DNA from: Labedella endophytica
GTDB lineage: Bacteria > Actinomycetota > Actinomycetes > Actinomycetales > Microbacteriaceae
Length of the DNA: 64,000 nucleotides
Assembly (NCBI RefSeq): GCF_003990045.1
Contig: NZ_RZGZ01000002.1
Span: forward strand, 124,001 to 188,000
Direction of reading: 5' to 3'
Shown here: positions 10,941-20,214 of the stretch, one piece after another
How the letters are laid out: every line of letters begins with the position of its first letter
Numbering within the stretch: position 1 is the first letter of the stretch
Translations under genes and position numbers: made by a program
The notes under the pieces: model-generated
Databases searched by the model: none
What the model was told of the DNA's origin: nothing
What the model saw: only the letters and a program-made list of their open reading frames with translations

Positions 10941-11984
10941 ATGCAGGATTTGAAGGTCGTCGGAGTAGAGGACGGCGCACTCGTCGCCGCGACGGAGAAC
11001 GGCGAGCGGTACCGCATCGTCATCGATGAGGTGCTGCACTCGTACGTGCGCCCGCCGCGGCTCGAGCAGAACACCGGTCCCCGCATCAGCCCGAAGGACA
11101 TCCAGGCCCACATCCGTTCCGGCCTGTCGGCCGAGGAGGTCGCCGAACTCACGGGTGCCACCCTCGACTACGTGCGCCGTTTCGAACGCCCGGTGCTCGC
11201 GGAACGCGAGCACATCGTCGGTCAGGCTCTGAGCGTGCCCGTGATCGCCCCGGTCGAGGCGGCCGACGGCGAGGAGGCCACCTTCGGAGCGGCCATCCGC
11301 GCGCGGCTCGATTCACTCTCCGCCTCCGGTGAGCGCTGGACGAGCTGGAAGGACGCCGAGGACGGCTGGATCGTCAAGGTGTCCTTCACCTCGGGCGAGG
11401 TCGACCACGATGCACGCTGGACCTTCGAGCCCAAGCGCCAGACGCTGTCCCCCCAGAACTCCGAGGCGATGACGCTGTCGCGCCAGGGCGAGATGCCCAA
11501 CGGACTCATCCCCCGTCTTCGCGCGGTCGAGCCCGACGGGAACGCTCACCACGACGACTCCCGCTTCGACAGCGGAGCGTTCGCCGTCGAGCGGCCGTCG
11601 GGAGACGACGATCTCGTCGCCGTGCTGGAGCCACTCGCGTTCGGTCGCAACCAGACCTCGTCGAAGGCCGCGGCTGCGGCGGCGGTCAACCGCGGCGACG
11701 ACGCGCAGGGCGCTGCGTCGACGCAGACGGCCGATCTCCTCGAGGCCCTCCGCAAGCGGCGGGGCGAGAGGGAGCCGGCCGACTACCGGGGCACCCAGAC
11801 TCCCGCCACGTCGACGCCGTCTTCGCCCGAACCGGCTCAGCTCTTCGACATCCCGATCGACTCCGCAGGCGACAAGCCGGCCGAGGAGCCGCCTCTCACG
11901 AAGGCGCCGCCGACCCGCAAGGGTCGCACCTCGATGCCGTCGTGGGACGAGATCGTCTTCGGCGCCCGCACCGAAGACGACTGA
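10941..11984 (+). CDS. sepH: Septation protein SepH
   Basis: A 347-residue homologue of SepH, the actinobacterial cell-division protein that in Streptomyces and Mycobacterium stimulates FtsZ assembly. The N-terminal DUF3071 domain (about 1-170) begins MQDLKVVGVEDGALVAATENGERYRIVIDE. It contains a helix-turn-helix-like segment (SPKDIQAHIRSGLSAEEVAELTGATLDYVRRFERPVLAERE) and a second conserved block (GERWTSWKDAEDGWIVKVSF). The rest is low-complexity linker. The ATG at 10941 is preceded by GGAAGGCAGG and is the family start. It is monocistronic. Confidence 0.92.
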   Translation: MQDLKVVGVEDGALVAATENGERYRIVIDEVLHSYVRPPRLEQNTGPRISPKDIQAHIRSGLSAEEVAELTGATLDYVRRFERPVLAEREHIVGQALSVPVIAPVEAADGEEATFGAAIRARLDSLSASGERWTSWKDAEDGWIVKVSFTSGEVDHDARWTFEPKRQTLSPQNSEAMTLSRQGEMPNGLIPRLRAVEPDGNAHHDDSRFDSGAFAVERPSGDDDLVAVLEPLAFGRNQTSSKAAAAAAVNRGDDAQGAASTQTADLLEALRKRRGEREPADYRGTQTPATSTPSSPEPAQLFDIPIDSAGDKPAEEPPLTKAPPTRKGRTSMPSWDEIVFGARTEDD

Positions 11985-12039
11985 GTCACCCGGCACGCCG
12001 GACACGTGCATGTGATCCCGCCCCGGCCTCGCGGAGGGA

Positions 12040-13170
12040 TCAGGTGCGCCACGCCCCCATACGGATGATGGGCACGGATCGCTCCTCGGGAGTGATCGAG
12101 CCGTGCTGCCCCACCATGCCGCGACCGGGGTCGTCGCCGAAGCGATCGTCGTAGAACGCGATGCGTTTCCTCGGAGCGACGAGGACGTCGCCGATCCGGT
12201 CGAGCACGTCGGGTGCGACCTCGGCCCCGAACCATCCGGCCGTAATCGCGGCGGTACGCGTCGTGACCCAGGCCGAATCGCCGAAGCGCTCCTCCCAGGC
12301 GGAGGCGACCGATCCGGGGTCGACGTCGGGGTCGAGTCCCAGGTGCAGGAAGCGCGGCTCTCCGGCGACGTGGCGTATGCCCGTCATGAGATCGAGATGG
12401 TCGGAGAAGAGCACGTGGGCATCGTGACGGATGTCGACCATGCCGTGGTCGGCGGTCACGATGATCCCCGTCCCCCGGGCCACGGAGGACTCGAGGACGC
12501 CGAGCGCCGAGTCGATCGCCTCGAGGACCGAGGTCCACTGGGGACTCTCGACCCCCTCCGCATGGCCGGCCTTGTCGAGCTCGGGGATGTAGACGTAGGT
12601 GAGCGTCCTCTCCGCGACGGAACGCTCCGCCGCGACACGCATGCGGGACGCGAGATCGTCCTCGCCCCGGTACGGCGCGCCCCGGAGGATCGCGCGAGAG
12701 AAACCGGAGCCGGCGAAGATCTTCGGCCCGACCGCGACGATGGAGGCGGTCGCGGGGTCGGTGCGCTCGAAGGCGGTGCTGCTCCGCTGCCACGTCTCGG
12801 GGGCCATCCGCTCGTCCCACCCGGAGAGCTGCTTGACCACCCGGTCGTTCGCCCGATCGATCGCGCTGTAACCGACGAGGCCGTGCTCGCCCGGCCAGAC
12901 GCCCGTGAGGATCGTCGTCAGCGCGGCGGCCGTCGTGCTGGGGACGACGCTGTCGAGCGAGCGAGAGCGGGCCGCCACGAGGCGACGGGCATGACCCGCG
13001 CGGGCCGCGAGGGCGTGGGAGCCGAGTCCGTCGACGACGACCACTACGGCGGAGCGCGACCGGGGCAGCCCCAGACGCCCGCGACCGCCGGACAGGGCGG
13101 CGATCGAATCCGGGAGAACGTCGGCCAGGCTCACGGCGGCCGGTTTGACGATCGGTAGCATGGTCGGCAT
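12040..13170 (-). CDS. Alkaline phosphatase family / nucleotide pyrophosphatase-like protein
   Basis: A 376-residue member of the alkaline-phosphatase superfamily, type I phosphodiesterase/nucleotide pyrophosphatase group. The first metal ligand is in [14 protein letters not shown] (about 42-55), the threonine nucleophile in [22 protein letters not shown], and later ligands in [15 protein letters not shown] and FLHLGL. No signal peptide is seen, so it should be cytoplasmic. The start at 13170 (MPTM) or 13161 (MLPIV) is preferred; an upstream in-frame extension overlaps the divergent topoisomerase gene region. This family usually sits next to the topoisomerase A-subunit gene in Actinobacteria; the substrate is unknown. 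Confidence 0.88.
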   Translation of the reverse strand: MPTMLPIVKPAAVSLADVLPDSIAALSGGRGRLGLPRSRSAVVVVVDGLGSHALAARAGHARRLVAARSRSLDSVVPSTTAAALTTILTGVWPGEHGLVGYSAIDRANDRVVKQLSGWDERMAPETWQRSSTAFERTDPATASIVAVGPKIFAGSGFSRAILRGAPYRGEDDLASRMRVAAERSVAERTLTYVYIPELDKAGHAEGVESPQWTSVLEAIDSALGVLESSVARGTGIIVTADHGMVDIRHDAHVLFSDHLDLMTGIRHVAGEPRFLHLGLDPDVDPGSVASAWEERFGDSAWVTTRTAAITAGWFGAEVAPDVLDRIGDVLVAPRKRIAFYDDRFGDDPGRGMVGQHGSITPEERSVPIIRMGAWRT

Positions 13171-13235
13171 CGGGCCCAGTCTCCCACACGCTGTCCGGCC
13201 CCGTTCCTCCATCCGCCTCCGCACGGAAGCAACGA

Positions 13236-15710
13236 ATGACGCCCAGAAACACCAATTCATCCGGCTCGTCGGTTTCGAACGACGAGCCGATCGCCGAGCG
13301 CATCGAGGACGTCGACGTCTCGACCGAGATGCAGGGCTCGTTCCTCGAGTACGCCTACTCGGTCATCTACTCGCGCGCCCTCCCCGATGCGCGCGACGGC
13401 CTCAAGCCGGTGCAACGGCGCATCATCTTCCAGATGACGGAGATGGGCCTGCGCCCCGACCGAGGACACGTCAAGTCGGCGCGTGTCGTCGGCGAGGTGA
13501 TGGGAAAGCTGCACCCCCACGGTGACTCGGCCATCTACGACGCGCTCGTCCGTCTCGCTCAGCCGTGGACCCTCCGTGTGCCGCTCGTGGACGGCCACGG
13601 CAACTTCGGCTCGCTCGACGACGGCCCGGCCGCCGCCCGCTACACCGAAGCGCGGCTCGATGCAGCGGCCCTCGCGCTCGCCGAGGGGCTCGACGAGGAC
13701 GTCGTCGACTTCGTGCCGAACTACGACAACCAGTTCCTGCAGCCCGACGTGCTCCCGGCGTCGTTCCCGAACCTGCTCGTCAACGGGGCGAGCGGCATCG
13801 CCGTGGGAATGGCCACGAACATGGCTCCCCACAACCTCATCGAGGTCGTGGGCGCGGCCCGTCATCTGCTCGCTCATCCCGACGCCACCCTCGAGGACCT
13901 CATGGAGTTCGTGCCCGCGCCGGACCTCCCCTCCGGCGGGACCATCGTGGGCCTCGACGGGATCAAGGATGCCTACGCCACCGGTCGCGGCGCCTTCAAG
14001 ACACGTGCCCGGGTGAGCGTCGAGAACATCACGGCACGCAAGGCCGGTCTCGTCGTCACCGAACTGCCCTACCTCGTCGGTCCCGAGAAGGTCATCGAGA
14101 AGATCAAGGACGGTGTCGGCTCGAAGAAGCTGAGCGGCATCTCCGATGTCACGGACCTGACGGACCGTCAGCACGGCCTCCGGCTCGTGATCGGCATCAA
14201 GACGGGGTTCAGCCCGGAGGCCGTGCTCGAGCAGCTCTACCGCTACACACCCCTCGAAGACTCGTTCAGCATCAACAACGTCGCGCTCGTCGACGGCGGC
14301 CCCCGCACCCTCGGTCTCCGCGAACTCCTCCAGGTCTATGTCGAGCACCGCATCTCCGTCGTGACGCGGCGCACGCGCTACCGGCTCGATCGACGACGCG
14401 AACGCCTGCACCTCGTGGACGGACTCCTCATCGCGATCCTCGACATCGACGAGGTCATCCAGGTGATCCGCGCGAGCGACGATTCCGAGCAGGCGCGCTC
14501 GCGACTCATCGAGGTCTTCGACCTGTCCCAGATCCAGTCCGAGTACATCCTCGAGCTGCGCCTGCGGCGACTGACACGCTTCTCCCGAATCGAGCTCGAA
14601 GCGGAACGGGACGCTCTGCGGGCAGAGATCGCGCAGCTCGAGGCGCTCCTGGCATCGGAGGCCGCGATCCGCACCCTCGTCTCCGACGAGCTCGGTGAGA
14701 TGGCCGATCGCTTCGGCACCCCCCGGCGGACCCTCCTGACCACGGCGCGACCGAGCGCGGCCCCGTCCCGCTCCAAGAATGCCCCCGTCCTCGAGGTGGC
14801 CGATGTCGCGTGCCGCGTGCTCCTCTCCACGACGGGTCGCATCGTCCGTGTCGACCTCTCGGAGGGCGTCGACGCCCTCGTGCCGCCCGCCCGACGTTCC
14901 AAGCACGACGCGGTCCGGTCCGCCCTCGACACAACGAGCCGGACCGAGATCGGAGCGATCACCTCGACGGGCCGCATGATCCGTTTCAGCCCCGTGGACC
15001 TGCCCGTGGTACCACCGCAGAGCGTGCAGCTGGGGGCCGGTGTCCGCATCGCGGACTACCTCGCCATGACGGACCGATCTGAGCGTGTTCTCGCGCTCGT
15101 GGCCCTCGACGACGAGCGGCCGATCGCCCTCGGTACCGCGGCCGGCGTGGTCAAGCGCGTCGCTCCCGGCGAGTGGCCCGCGCGACCCGATGTGGAGGTC
15201 ATCTCCCTGAAGCCGGGCGACTCCGTCGTCGGGGCCGCCGTCTCGGAGGACGACGACGAGCTCGTCTTCATCACGAGCGACGCACAGCTATTGCGGTTCG
15301 CGTCCGCGAACGTGCGGCCTCAGGGCCGTTCCGCCGGCGGCATGGCCGGCATCAAGCTCTCCGCGGGGGCATCCGTGGTGTTCTTCGGGGTCATCCGCGC
15401 GGAAGACGAGACGATCGTCGCCACGGTCGCGGCCGACTCGCGCGCTCTCGCGGGCACCGACGCCGGGAGCGCGAAGGTCTCGGACCTGTCGGAGTTCCCT
15501 GCCAAGGGGCGGGCCACCGGCGGGGTCCGTGCGCAGCGATTCCTCAAGGGCGAGGACCGGATCTCGCTCGGGTGGGTCGGCCCCTCCCCGGCGCGGGCTT
15601 CCGGGCCCGACGGGTCTGTGCGCATTCTGCCCGAGGGCGGCGCGAGGAGAGACGCCTCAGGCATCGGGCTCTCCGCTCCCATCGGCTCGATCGGCCGCGC
15701 GATCGGCTGA
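13236..15710 (+). CDS. parC: Type IIA DNA topoisomerase subunit A (ParC/GyrA family)
   Basis: An 824-residue DNA breakage-reunion subunit. The N-terminus has the family core: [39 protein letters not shown] (quinolone-resistance region) and the catalytic tyrosine in AARYTEARL (about residue 130). The tower and coiled-coil domains follow, and a C-terminal beta-pinwheel. The pinwheel has only a degenerate GyrA box ([11 protein letters not shown]), which argues for topoisomerase IV-like activity rather than supercoiling gyrase. The gene faces parE tail to tail across a shared terminator. ParC is the family-level call; GyrA proper is usually beside gyrB near dnaA. Confidence 0.92.
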   Translation: MTPRNTNSSGSSVSNDEPIAERIEDVDVSTEMQGSFLEYAYSVIYSRALPDARDGLKPVQRRIIFQMTEMGLRPDRGHVKSARVVGEVMGKLHPHGDSAIYDALVRLAQPWTLRVPLVDGHGNFGSLDDGPAAARYTEARLDAAALALAEGLDEDVVDFVPNYDNQFLQPDVLPASFPNLLVNGASGIAVGMATNMAPHNLIEVVGAARHLLAHPDATLEDLMEFVPAPDLPSGGTIVGLDGIKDAYATGRGAFKTRARVSVENITARKAGLVVTELPYLVGPEKVIEKIKDGVGSKKLSGISDVTDLTDRQHGLRLVIGIKTGFSPEAVLEQLYRYTPLEDSFSINNVALVDGGPRTLGLRELLQVYVEHRISVVTRRTRYRLDRRRERLHLVDGLLIAILDIDEVIQVIRASDDSEQARSRLIEVFDLSQIQSEYILELRLRRLTRFSRIELEAERDALRAEIAQLEALLASEAAIRTLVSDELGEMADRFGTPRRTLLTTARPSAAPSRSKNAPVLEVADVACRVLLSTTGRIVRVDLSEGVDALVPPARRSKHDAVRSALDTTSRTEIGAITSTGRMIRFSPVDLPVVPPQSVQLGAGVRIADYLAMTDRSERVLALVALDDERPIALGTAAGVVKRVAPGEWPARPDVEVISLKPGDSVVGAAVSEDDDELVFITSDAQLLRFASANVRPQGRSAGGMAGIKLSAGASVVFFGVIRAEDETIVATVAADSRALAGTDAGSAKVSDLSEFPAKGRATGGVRAQRFLKGEDRISLGWVGPSPARASGPDGSVRILPEGGARRDASGIGLSAPIGSIGRAIG

Positions 15711-15734
15711 TCGGCCCGCGCTGGTCGCCCGGCC

Positions 15735-15765
15735 GCGGTGGGGTCCGCCGCACGGACCCCGCCGC
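15735..15765. terminator. Shared terminator of parC and parE
   Basis: A 13-bp stem (15735-15747 with 15753-15765, one G-U pair, arm CGGACCCC) with a 5-nt loop, located in the 56 bp between the two convergent stops. It can terminate transcription from both sides. Confidence 0.85.
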
Positions 15766-15766
15766 C

Positions 15767-17857
15767 TCAGACGTCGATGCGGTCGCGGGACAGCCGGTCG
15801 GAGCTGTCGATGATGAACTCCTTGCGGGGAGCGACGTCGTTTCCCATGAGGAGCTCGAACACGTTGCCCGCCATCTCGGCGTCCTCGATCCGCACCCGGC
15901 GGAGGGTCCGGTGCGCGCGCTCCATCGTCGTGGATGCCAGCTGCTCCGCATCCATCTCGCCGAGGCCCTTGTACCGCTGGATCGGCTCCTGGTAGCGCTT
16001 GTTGCTGCGCTTGAGCCCGGTGAGCACACCCTGCAGCTCTTGCTCGGAGTAGGTGTAGATGATGTCGTTCGGCTTCGAACCCGCGTTGATGACGACGACC
16101 CGGTGCAGCGGCGGGACGGCGGCGAACACCCGACCGGCTTCGATGAGCGGCCGCATGTAGCGGAAGAAGAGCGTGAGCAGGAGCGTACGGATGTGCGCGC
16201 CGTCCACGTCGGCGTCGCTCATCAGGATGATCTTGCCGTAGCGCGCGGCGTCCAGATCGAACGTCCGCCCGGATCCTGCGCCGATGACCTGGAGGATCGA
16301 GGCGCACTCGGTGTTCGAGAGCATGTCGCTCACCGAGGCCTTCTGCACGTTGAGGATCTTGCCGCGGATCGGGAGGAGGGCCTGGAACTCGCTGTTGCGA
16401 GCGAGCTTCGCCGTGCCGAGCGCGGAGTCGCCCTCGACGATGAAGAGCTCGGTCGCGGCCACGTCGCTCGAACGGCAGTCCACGAGCTTCGCCGGGAGGG
16501 TGGAACTCTCGAGGGCGTTCTTCCGGCGCTGGGTCTCCTTGTGTGCTCGGGCGGAGATACGCGTCTTCATCTCGGCGACGACCTTGTCGAGCACGAGAGT
16601 CGTCTGCGCCTTGTCCTCCCTCTTCGTGGATGCGAAGCGCTCCTTGAGCCGCTCGCCGACGACATTCGCGACGATCGCCCGGACGGCCGGAGTGCCGAGG
16701 ACCTCCTTCGTCTGGCCCTCGAACTGCGGCTCGGGCACGCGGACGGTCACGACGGCGGTGAGGCCGGCCATGACGTCGTCCTTCTCGAGCTTGTCGTTGC
16801 CCACCTTGAGGCGTCGGGCGTTCTGCTCCACCTGCGACCGCACGATCTTGATGAGGCCCTGCTCGAAGCCCGTCTGATGCGTGCCGCCCTTCGGCGTCGC
16901 GATGATGTTCACGTAGCTGCGCACGGCGGTGTCGTAGCCCGAGCCCCAACGGAGCGCGACGTCGACGCTGCACGTGCGCTCGATCTCGGTGGGGACCATG
17001 GCGCCGGTCTCCTGCAGCACGGGGACGGTCTCGGAGAAGGTCCCGTCTCCCGTGAGTCGCCACGTGTCAGTGACCGGGGAGTCGTTCGAGAGGAAGTCGA
17101 CGTATTCGGATATGCCGCCGTCGTAGCGGAACTCGGAGACGGTCGCGCCCTCCCCTGTCGCCTCGGTGGCGCGTTCGTCGTCGATCCGGATGCCGAGCCC
17201 TGGCACGAGGAAGGCTGTCTGCCGGGCGCGGGCGTGCAGGTCGTCGACGTTGAAGGTGGCGCCGGGCGTGAAGATCTGGCGGTCGGCCCAGTAGCGCACG
17301 CGGGTTCCCGTGACGCCCTTCGCGACCTTGCCGACGGCGCGCAGCACGCTGCCCTTCTCGAAGGGGGTGAACGGCGCATCCGGCGTGCGACCGGCGGAAT
17401 CGTCGAAGATCCCCGGCTCCCCCCGGTGGAACGACATCGCCCACGTCTTGCCCCCGCGATCCACCTCCACGTCGAGCCGCTCGGACAGGGCGTTGACCAC
17501 GGAGGCCCCGACGCCGTGCAGGCCGCCAGAAGCGGCGTACGAGCCGCTGCCGAACTTGCCACCCGCGTGGAGCTTCGTGAAGACCACCTCGACGCCGGAC
17601 AGACCGGTCTTCGGTTCGATGTCCACGGGGATGCCCCGAGCGGTGTCCCGGACCTCGACGCTGTCGTCGGGGTGGAGCACGATGCCGATCTGCGATCCGT
17701 GTCCGGCGAGGGCCTCGTCGACCGAATTGTCGATGATCTCCCACAGGCAGTGCATGAGTCCGCGGGAGTCCGTCGAGCCGATGTACATGCCCGGGCGCTT
17801 CCGCACGGCCTCCAGTCCTTCGAGGACGGAGAGATGGCGAGCCGAGTAGTCTGTCAC
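15767..17857 (-). CDS. parE: Type IIA DNA topoisomerase subunit B (ParE/GyrB family)
   Basis: A 696-residue ATPase subunit, partner of the A subunit encoded opposite. The GHKL ATP site is visible near the N-terminus (GLEAVRKRPGMYIGSTDSRGLMHCLWEIIDNSVDEALAG) with the glycine-rich lid GGLHGVGASVVNALSE. The TOPRIM domain has LFIVEGDSALGTAKLARN and LMSDADVDGAHIRTLLLTLFFRYM. The start is the GTG at 17857 (VTDYSARHLSVLEG); the open frame extends further but without family similarity. A TAGGCT hexamer ends 8 nt upstream, suggesting a leaderless start. Confidence 0.93.
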   Translation of the reverse strand: MTDYSARHLSVLEGLEAVRKRPGMYIGSTDSRGLMHCLWEIIDNSVDEALAGHGSQIGIVLHPDDSVEVRDTARGIPVDIEPKTGLSGVEVVFTKLHAGGKFGSGSYAASGGLHGVGASVVNALSERLDVEVDRGGKTWAMSFHRGEPGIFDDSAGRTPDAPFTPFEKGSVLRAVGKVAKGVTGTRVRYWADRQIFTPGATFNVDDLHARARQTAFLVPGLGIRIDDERATEATGEGATVSEFRYDGGISEYVDFLSNDSPVTDTWRLTGDGTFSETVPVLQETGAMVPTEIERTCSVDVALRWGSGYDTAVRSYVNIIATPKGGTHQTGFEQGLIKIVRSQVEQNARRLKVGNDKLEKDDVMAGLTAVVTVRVPEPQFEGQTKEVLGTPAVRAIVANVVGERLKERFASTKREDKAQTTLVLDKVVAEMKTRISARAHKETQRRKNALESSTLPAKLVDCRSSDVAATELFIVEGDSALGTAKLARNSEFQALLPIRGKILNVQKASVSDMLSNTECASILQVIGAGSGRTFDLDAARYGKIILMSDADVDGAHIRTLLLTLFFRYMRPLIEAGRVFAAVPPLHRVVVINAGSKPNDIIYTYSEQELQGVLTGLKRSNKRYQEPIQRYKGLGEMDAEQLASTTMERAHRTLRRVRIEDAEMAGNVFELLMGNDVAPRKEFIIDSSDRLSRDRIDV

Positions 17858-17865
17858 GGGTACCC

Positions 17866-17871
17866 AGCCTA
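17866..17871 (-). promoter_or_regulatory. -10 box, leaderless parE
   Basis: TAGGCT lies 8 nt before the GTG start; no Shine-Dalgarno is present. The spacing is slightly longer than in the other leaderless genes of the window. Confidence 0.4.
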
Positions 17872-18033
17872 GTTCGGGGGCGGCTCCGAACACCGTAAGA
17901 CACGGTCTCAGCCCCCGGACGGACGCACCGTACGCGCACAGCGAAATACGTGTCAATCCGGCAATAAGCCAGCGGGTGCGTGGTTGTATATGAAGACCAC
18001 GCTGAACGTAGTAGGTCGAACAGGAGGAGCCCC

Positions 18034-18264
18034 ATGGAATACACCACCAACCAGAGCGAGCAGCTCGAGGCGAGCGCTCCCCAGCTCACCGCGGCCGACC
18101 GCTGCGACAGCTGTGGCGCGCAGGCGTACATCCGCGTCGAATTGAACTCGGGAGAGCTCTTCTTCTGCGCTCACCACGGACGCAAGTACCAGGAGAAGCT
18201 CGCGAGCGTCGCTCAGTCCTTCCACGACGAGTCCGCTCGTCTCCTCGAGGACCAGCGGGCCTGA
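18034..18264 (+). CDS. DUF7455 zinc-binding small protein
   Basis: A 76-residue protein of a small actinobacterial family (DUF7455). The core is APQLTAADRCDSCGAQAYIRVELNSGELFFCAHHGRKY: CxxC followed by CxHH, which could bind one zinc ion. A helical C-terminus follows (QEKLASVAQSFHDESARLLEDQ). The ATG at 18034 has a strong AGGAGGA ribosome binding site 5 nt upstream. The frame is open further upstream but that part is not conserved-looking. It is divergent from parE and followed by a hairpin terminator. Function unknown. Confidence 0.88.
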   Translation: MEYTTNQSEQLEASAPQLTAADRCDSCGAQAYIRVELNSGELFFCAHHGRKYQEKLASVAQSFHDESARLLEDQRA

Positions 18265-18294
18265 CTCCGTAGCGCACGATCTGCTCGACACACG

Positions 18295-18322
18295 ACGACC
18301 GCCACGACATCGTGGCGGTCGT
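18295..18322. terminator. Bidirectional terminator after DUF7455 and the racemase operon
   Basis: The 13-nt arms ACGACCGCCACGA and TCGTGGCGGTCGT are in inverted repeat and are followed by TTCT on the plus strand. The hairpin lies between the DUF7455 stop and the stop of the convergent racemase operon. Confidence 0.75.
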
Positions 18323-18420
18323 TCTGCGTCGAGCGGGGCGTCCGCTACGTCCACGGCGACCGCAGGGCGACCCGAGGGCACCCGAGCCGCCGACAGCCGT
18401 CCGTCACGCGCCGTGGCCCG

Positions 18421-19470
18421 TCAGCCGCCGTGAGTCAGCCGTTCGATCCGCGGGGACAGTCTCACCGCGATCTCCTCGCCGATGGTCCCCGTCGAATCGG
18501 CCCACTCCTGGAGGGTCGGTTCGCCGCGGTCCTCCCGGCCGACGAGCGTCACGACATCGCCGACGGTGAGTCCCGCCTCGGGGGCGACCGTGGTCTCCAC
18601 GAGACCGACCGTGATCGAGACCCGTCGACCGTCGACCGCCGCCTCGAGGCGCCGCCCCGCGCCCGGGAGGCCGTCGACGCTCCCGATGGACAGGACCGCT
18701 CCCCCGGACTCGTCGAGATCGACCACGCGCGCACGCAACGACAAGACGGGCACGAGACCGAGCGATGACGGGGTGACGCCGTCTCCCGGCGCGATCCCGT
18801 AACCGAACGCTCCGACCCTCACGACGTCGAACCGACTGTCGTCGCGAGCGAACGACGCCGCGCTCGCCGCGAGGTGTCGAACGAGACCGGTGCGTCGCCC
18901 CTCCGACACGCCGGCGACGGCACGTTCGAACGCGCGGATCGACACCCCGTCCTCCTCGTCGGAGGCCTCGGCGATGTGGGTCCACACCCCGGCCAATTCG
19001 ACGAGGCCGGCGTCGGCGCTCCGCTCGATGGCCGCGACGAGATCAGCCCACTCCTCCGGTCGCGCCCCCGCACGGCCGAGACCCGTGTCGATCTTCGCGT
19101 GGATCCGTGCCGGTCGCCCGTCGGCCGTCTCCACGATGCGCTCGAGCTGGGTCTCGCTCGACACACCGATCTCCACACCGTTCGCCACCGCATCGGCGTA
19201 GTCCTCCTGTGGACCGAAGAGCCAGGCGAAGAGCCGGACGTCCTCTGGCAACCCGGCTCGACGGAGCGCCACCCCGACGGGCGCGTCGAGCACGCCGACG
19301 AAGCGGATGCCCTCGTCGACCGCCGCCGCGACGATCCGATCGAGGCCGTGCCCGTAGGCGTCGTTCTTGACGACCGTCATCACAGAGGCCGGTGCCACGG
19401 CGGCGCGGACCCGGCGGATGTTGGCGCGGTAGGCGTCGAGGTCGATCTCCGCCCATACGTCCCGCGTCAC
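18421..19470 (-). CDS. alr: Alanine-racemase-like subunit with PLP lysine (subunit A)
   Basis: A 349-residue fold-type III PLP enzyme. By alignment with Geobacillus Alr it keeps the whole cofactor side: PLP lysine K35 and Tyr39 in VVKNDAYGHG, Lys126 and Arg133 in AKIDTGLGRAG, His165 in GVWTHIA, Ser203 in HLAASAAS and Arg218 in VVRVGAFGYGIAP. The trans side is lost. The SYGxTY loop with the catalytic tyrosine (Tyr265 in Geobacillus) is deleted near residue 255; the IGYADG tyrosine is Ser264; the CMDQ Met-Asp is gone (LVE). Phosphate-binding Tyr354 is Glu (TIGEEI). It cannot form a normal homodimeric site alone. Its GTG overlaps the stop of the next racemase-like gene (GTGA). Substrate may be a diamino acid rather than alanine (inference). 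Confidence 0.9.
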   Translation of the reverse strand: MTRDVWAEIDLDAYRANIRRVRAAVAPASVMTVVKNDAYGHGLDRIVAAAVDEGIRFVGVLDAPVGVALRRAGLPEDVRLFAWLFGPQEDYADAVANGVEIGVSSETQLERIVETADGRPARIHAKIDTGLGRAGARPEEWADLVAAIERSADAGLVELAGVWTHIAEASDEEDGVSIRAFERAVAGVSEGRRTGLVRHLAASAASFARDDSRFDVVRVGAFGYGIAPGDGVTPSSLGLVPVLSLRARVVDLDESGGAVLSIGSVDGLPGAGRRLEAAVDGRRVSITVGLVETTVAPEAGLTVGDVVTLVGREDRGEPTLQEWADSTGTIGEEIAVRLSPRIERLTHGG

Positions 19471-20204
19471 GAGGAGATCCTCTCGACACGGTCGCCGAGG
19501 CCCGCCATGACGGCCGCCGGCTCGACATCGAGTGCGCTGCTCCAGTCCATCAGGCTCGGCTCACCACACGCGGGGTCACCGAAGACCGTGACCCGGGCGC
19601 CCGGCCGGACCGCCCGGTCCCCGAGCGAGACGACGAAGACGTTCATGGCGACGCGCCCGACGATCGGCGCACTCGTTCCGTCGACGAGCACGTGGGACCG
19701 GTTGCCGGCGTGACGGTGTACCCCATCGCCGTAGCCGAGCGCGACGAGAGCCGTGCGCTCGTCGCGAGCCGCTCGATAGGTGTAACCGTAGGAGACGCCG
19801 TCGCCGCGGCGGATGGACTTCGTCGAGAGCAGTTCGGAGTGGAGCGAGGCGACCGCCAGTCCCCGCCCCCCGAAGCCGTAGACGGCGTCACGGGCGACTG
19901 CGGCGTCTGCCTGACCGACCGGACGGATTCCCGCCGCGCGCAGCTCGTCCTGCCGTCCGACGTGCGCACGACCGACGAAGATACCGAGACCGGGCGCCGT
20001 AGCCTGCGCGGCCAACGCTCCGTCCGCGTTCGCGACGTACAGGCCCGACGCGCCGGTGTTCCGCGCGATGTCCGCCACACGGGCGAGACCGAGACCGAAG
20101 GCGTTCGCCGTCACGTCGACGAGAAGGGGGCCCCCGGCGATGGCGCGCTCGACGTTCTCCGCGAGCGCGGAGACCATCACCTGCAGCTGCCGCCGTGGAC
20201 CCAT
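19467..20204 (-). CDS. Truncated alanine-racemase-like subunit with trans tyrosine (subunit B)
   Basis: A 245-residue racemase-like protein, about two thirds of normal length. The PLP lysine is Thr32 and the following tyrosine Phe36 (VDVTANAFGLG against VVKANAYGHG). The barrel segment carrying the Lys-Arg, His and Ser cofactor residues is missing. The C-terminal beta domain is well kept: GDGVSYGYTYRA with the catalytic tyrosine (Tyr139), LGYGDG (Tyr158) and VGRVAMN (Met187, with Asp replaced by Asn188). These are exactly the residues that reach into the partner's active site in Alr dimers. I use the ATG at 20204, 10 nt after the gatD-like stop; an ATG at 20177 is an alternative. Overlap with subunit A suggests equimolar synthesis. 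Confidence 0.88.
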   Translation of the reverse strand: MGPRRQLQVMVSALAENVERAIAGGPLLVDVTANAFGLGLARVADIARNTGASGLYVANADGALAAQATAPGLGIFVGRAHVGRQDELRAAGIRPVGQADAAVARDAVYGFGGRGLAVASLHSELLSTKSIRRGDGVSYGYTYRAARDERTALVALGYGDGVHRHAGNRSHVLVDGTSAPIVGRVAMNVFVVSLGDRAVRPGARVTVFGDPACGEPSLMDWSSALDVEPAAVMAGLGDRVERISS

Positions 20205-20214
20205 GTCGGGATCG

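Noticed and set aside
19467-20204. Reading the second racemase-like gene as a simple pseudogene
   Set aside because: The frame is intact, it overlaps the neighbouring gene, and exactly the trans-acting active-site residues are kept, which random decay would not favour.
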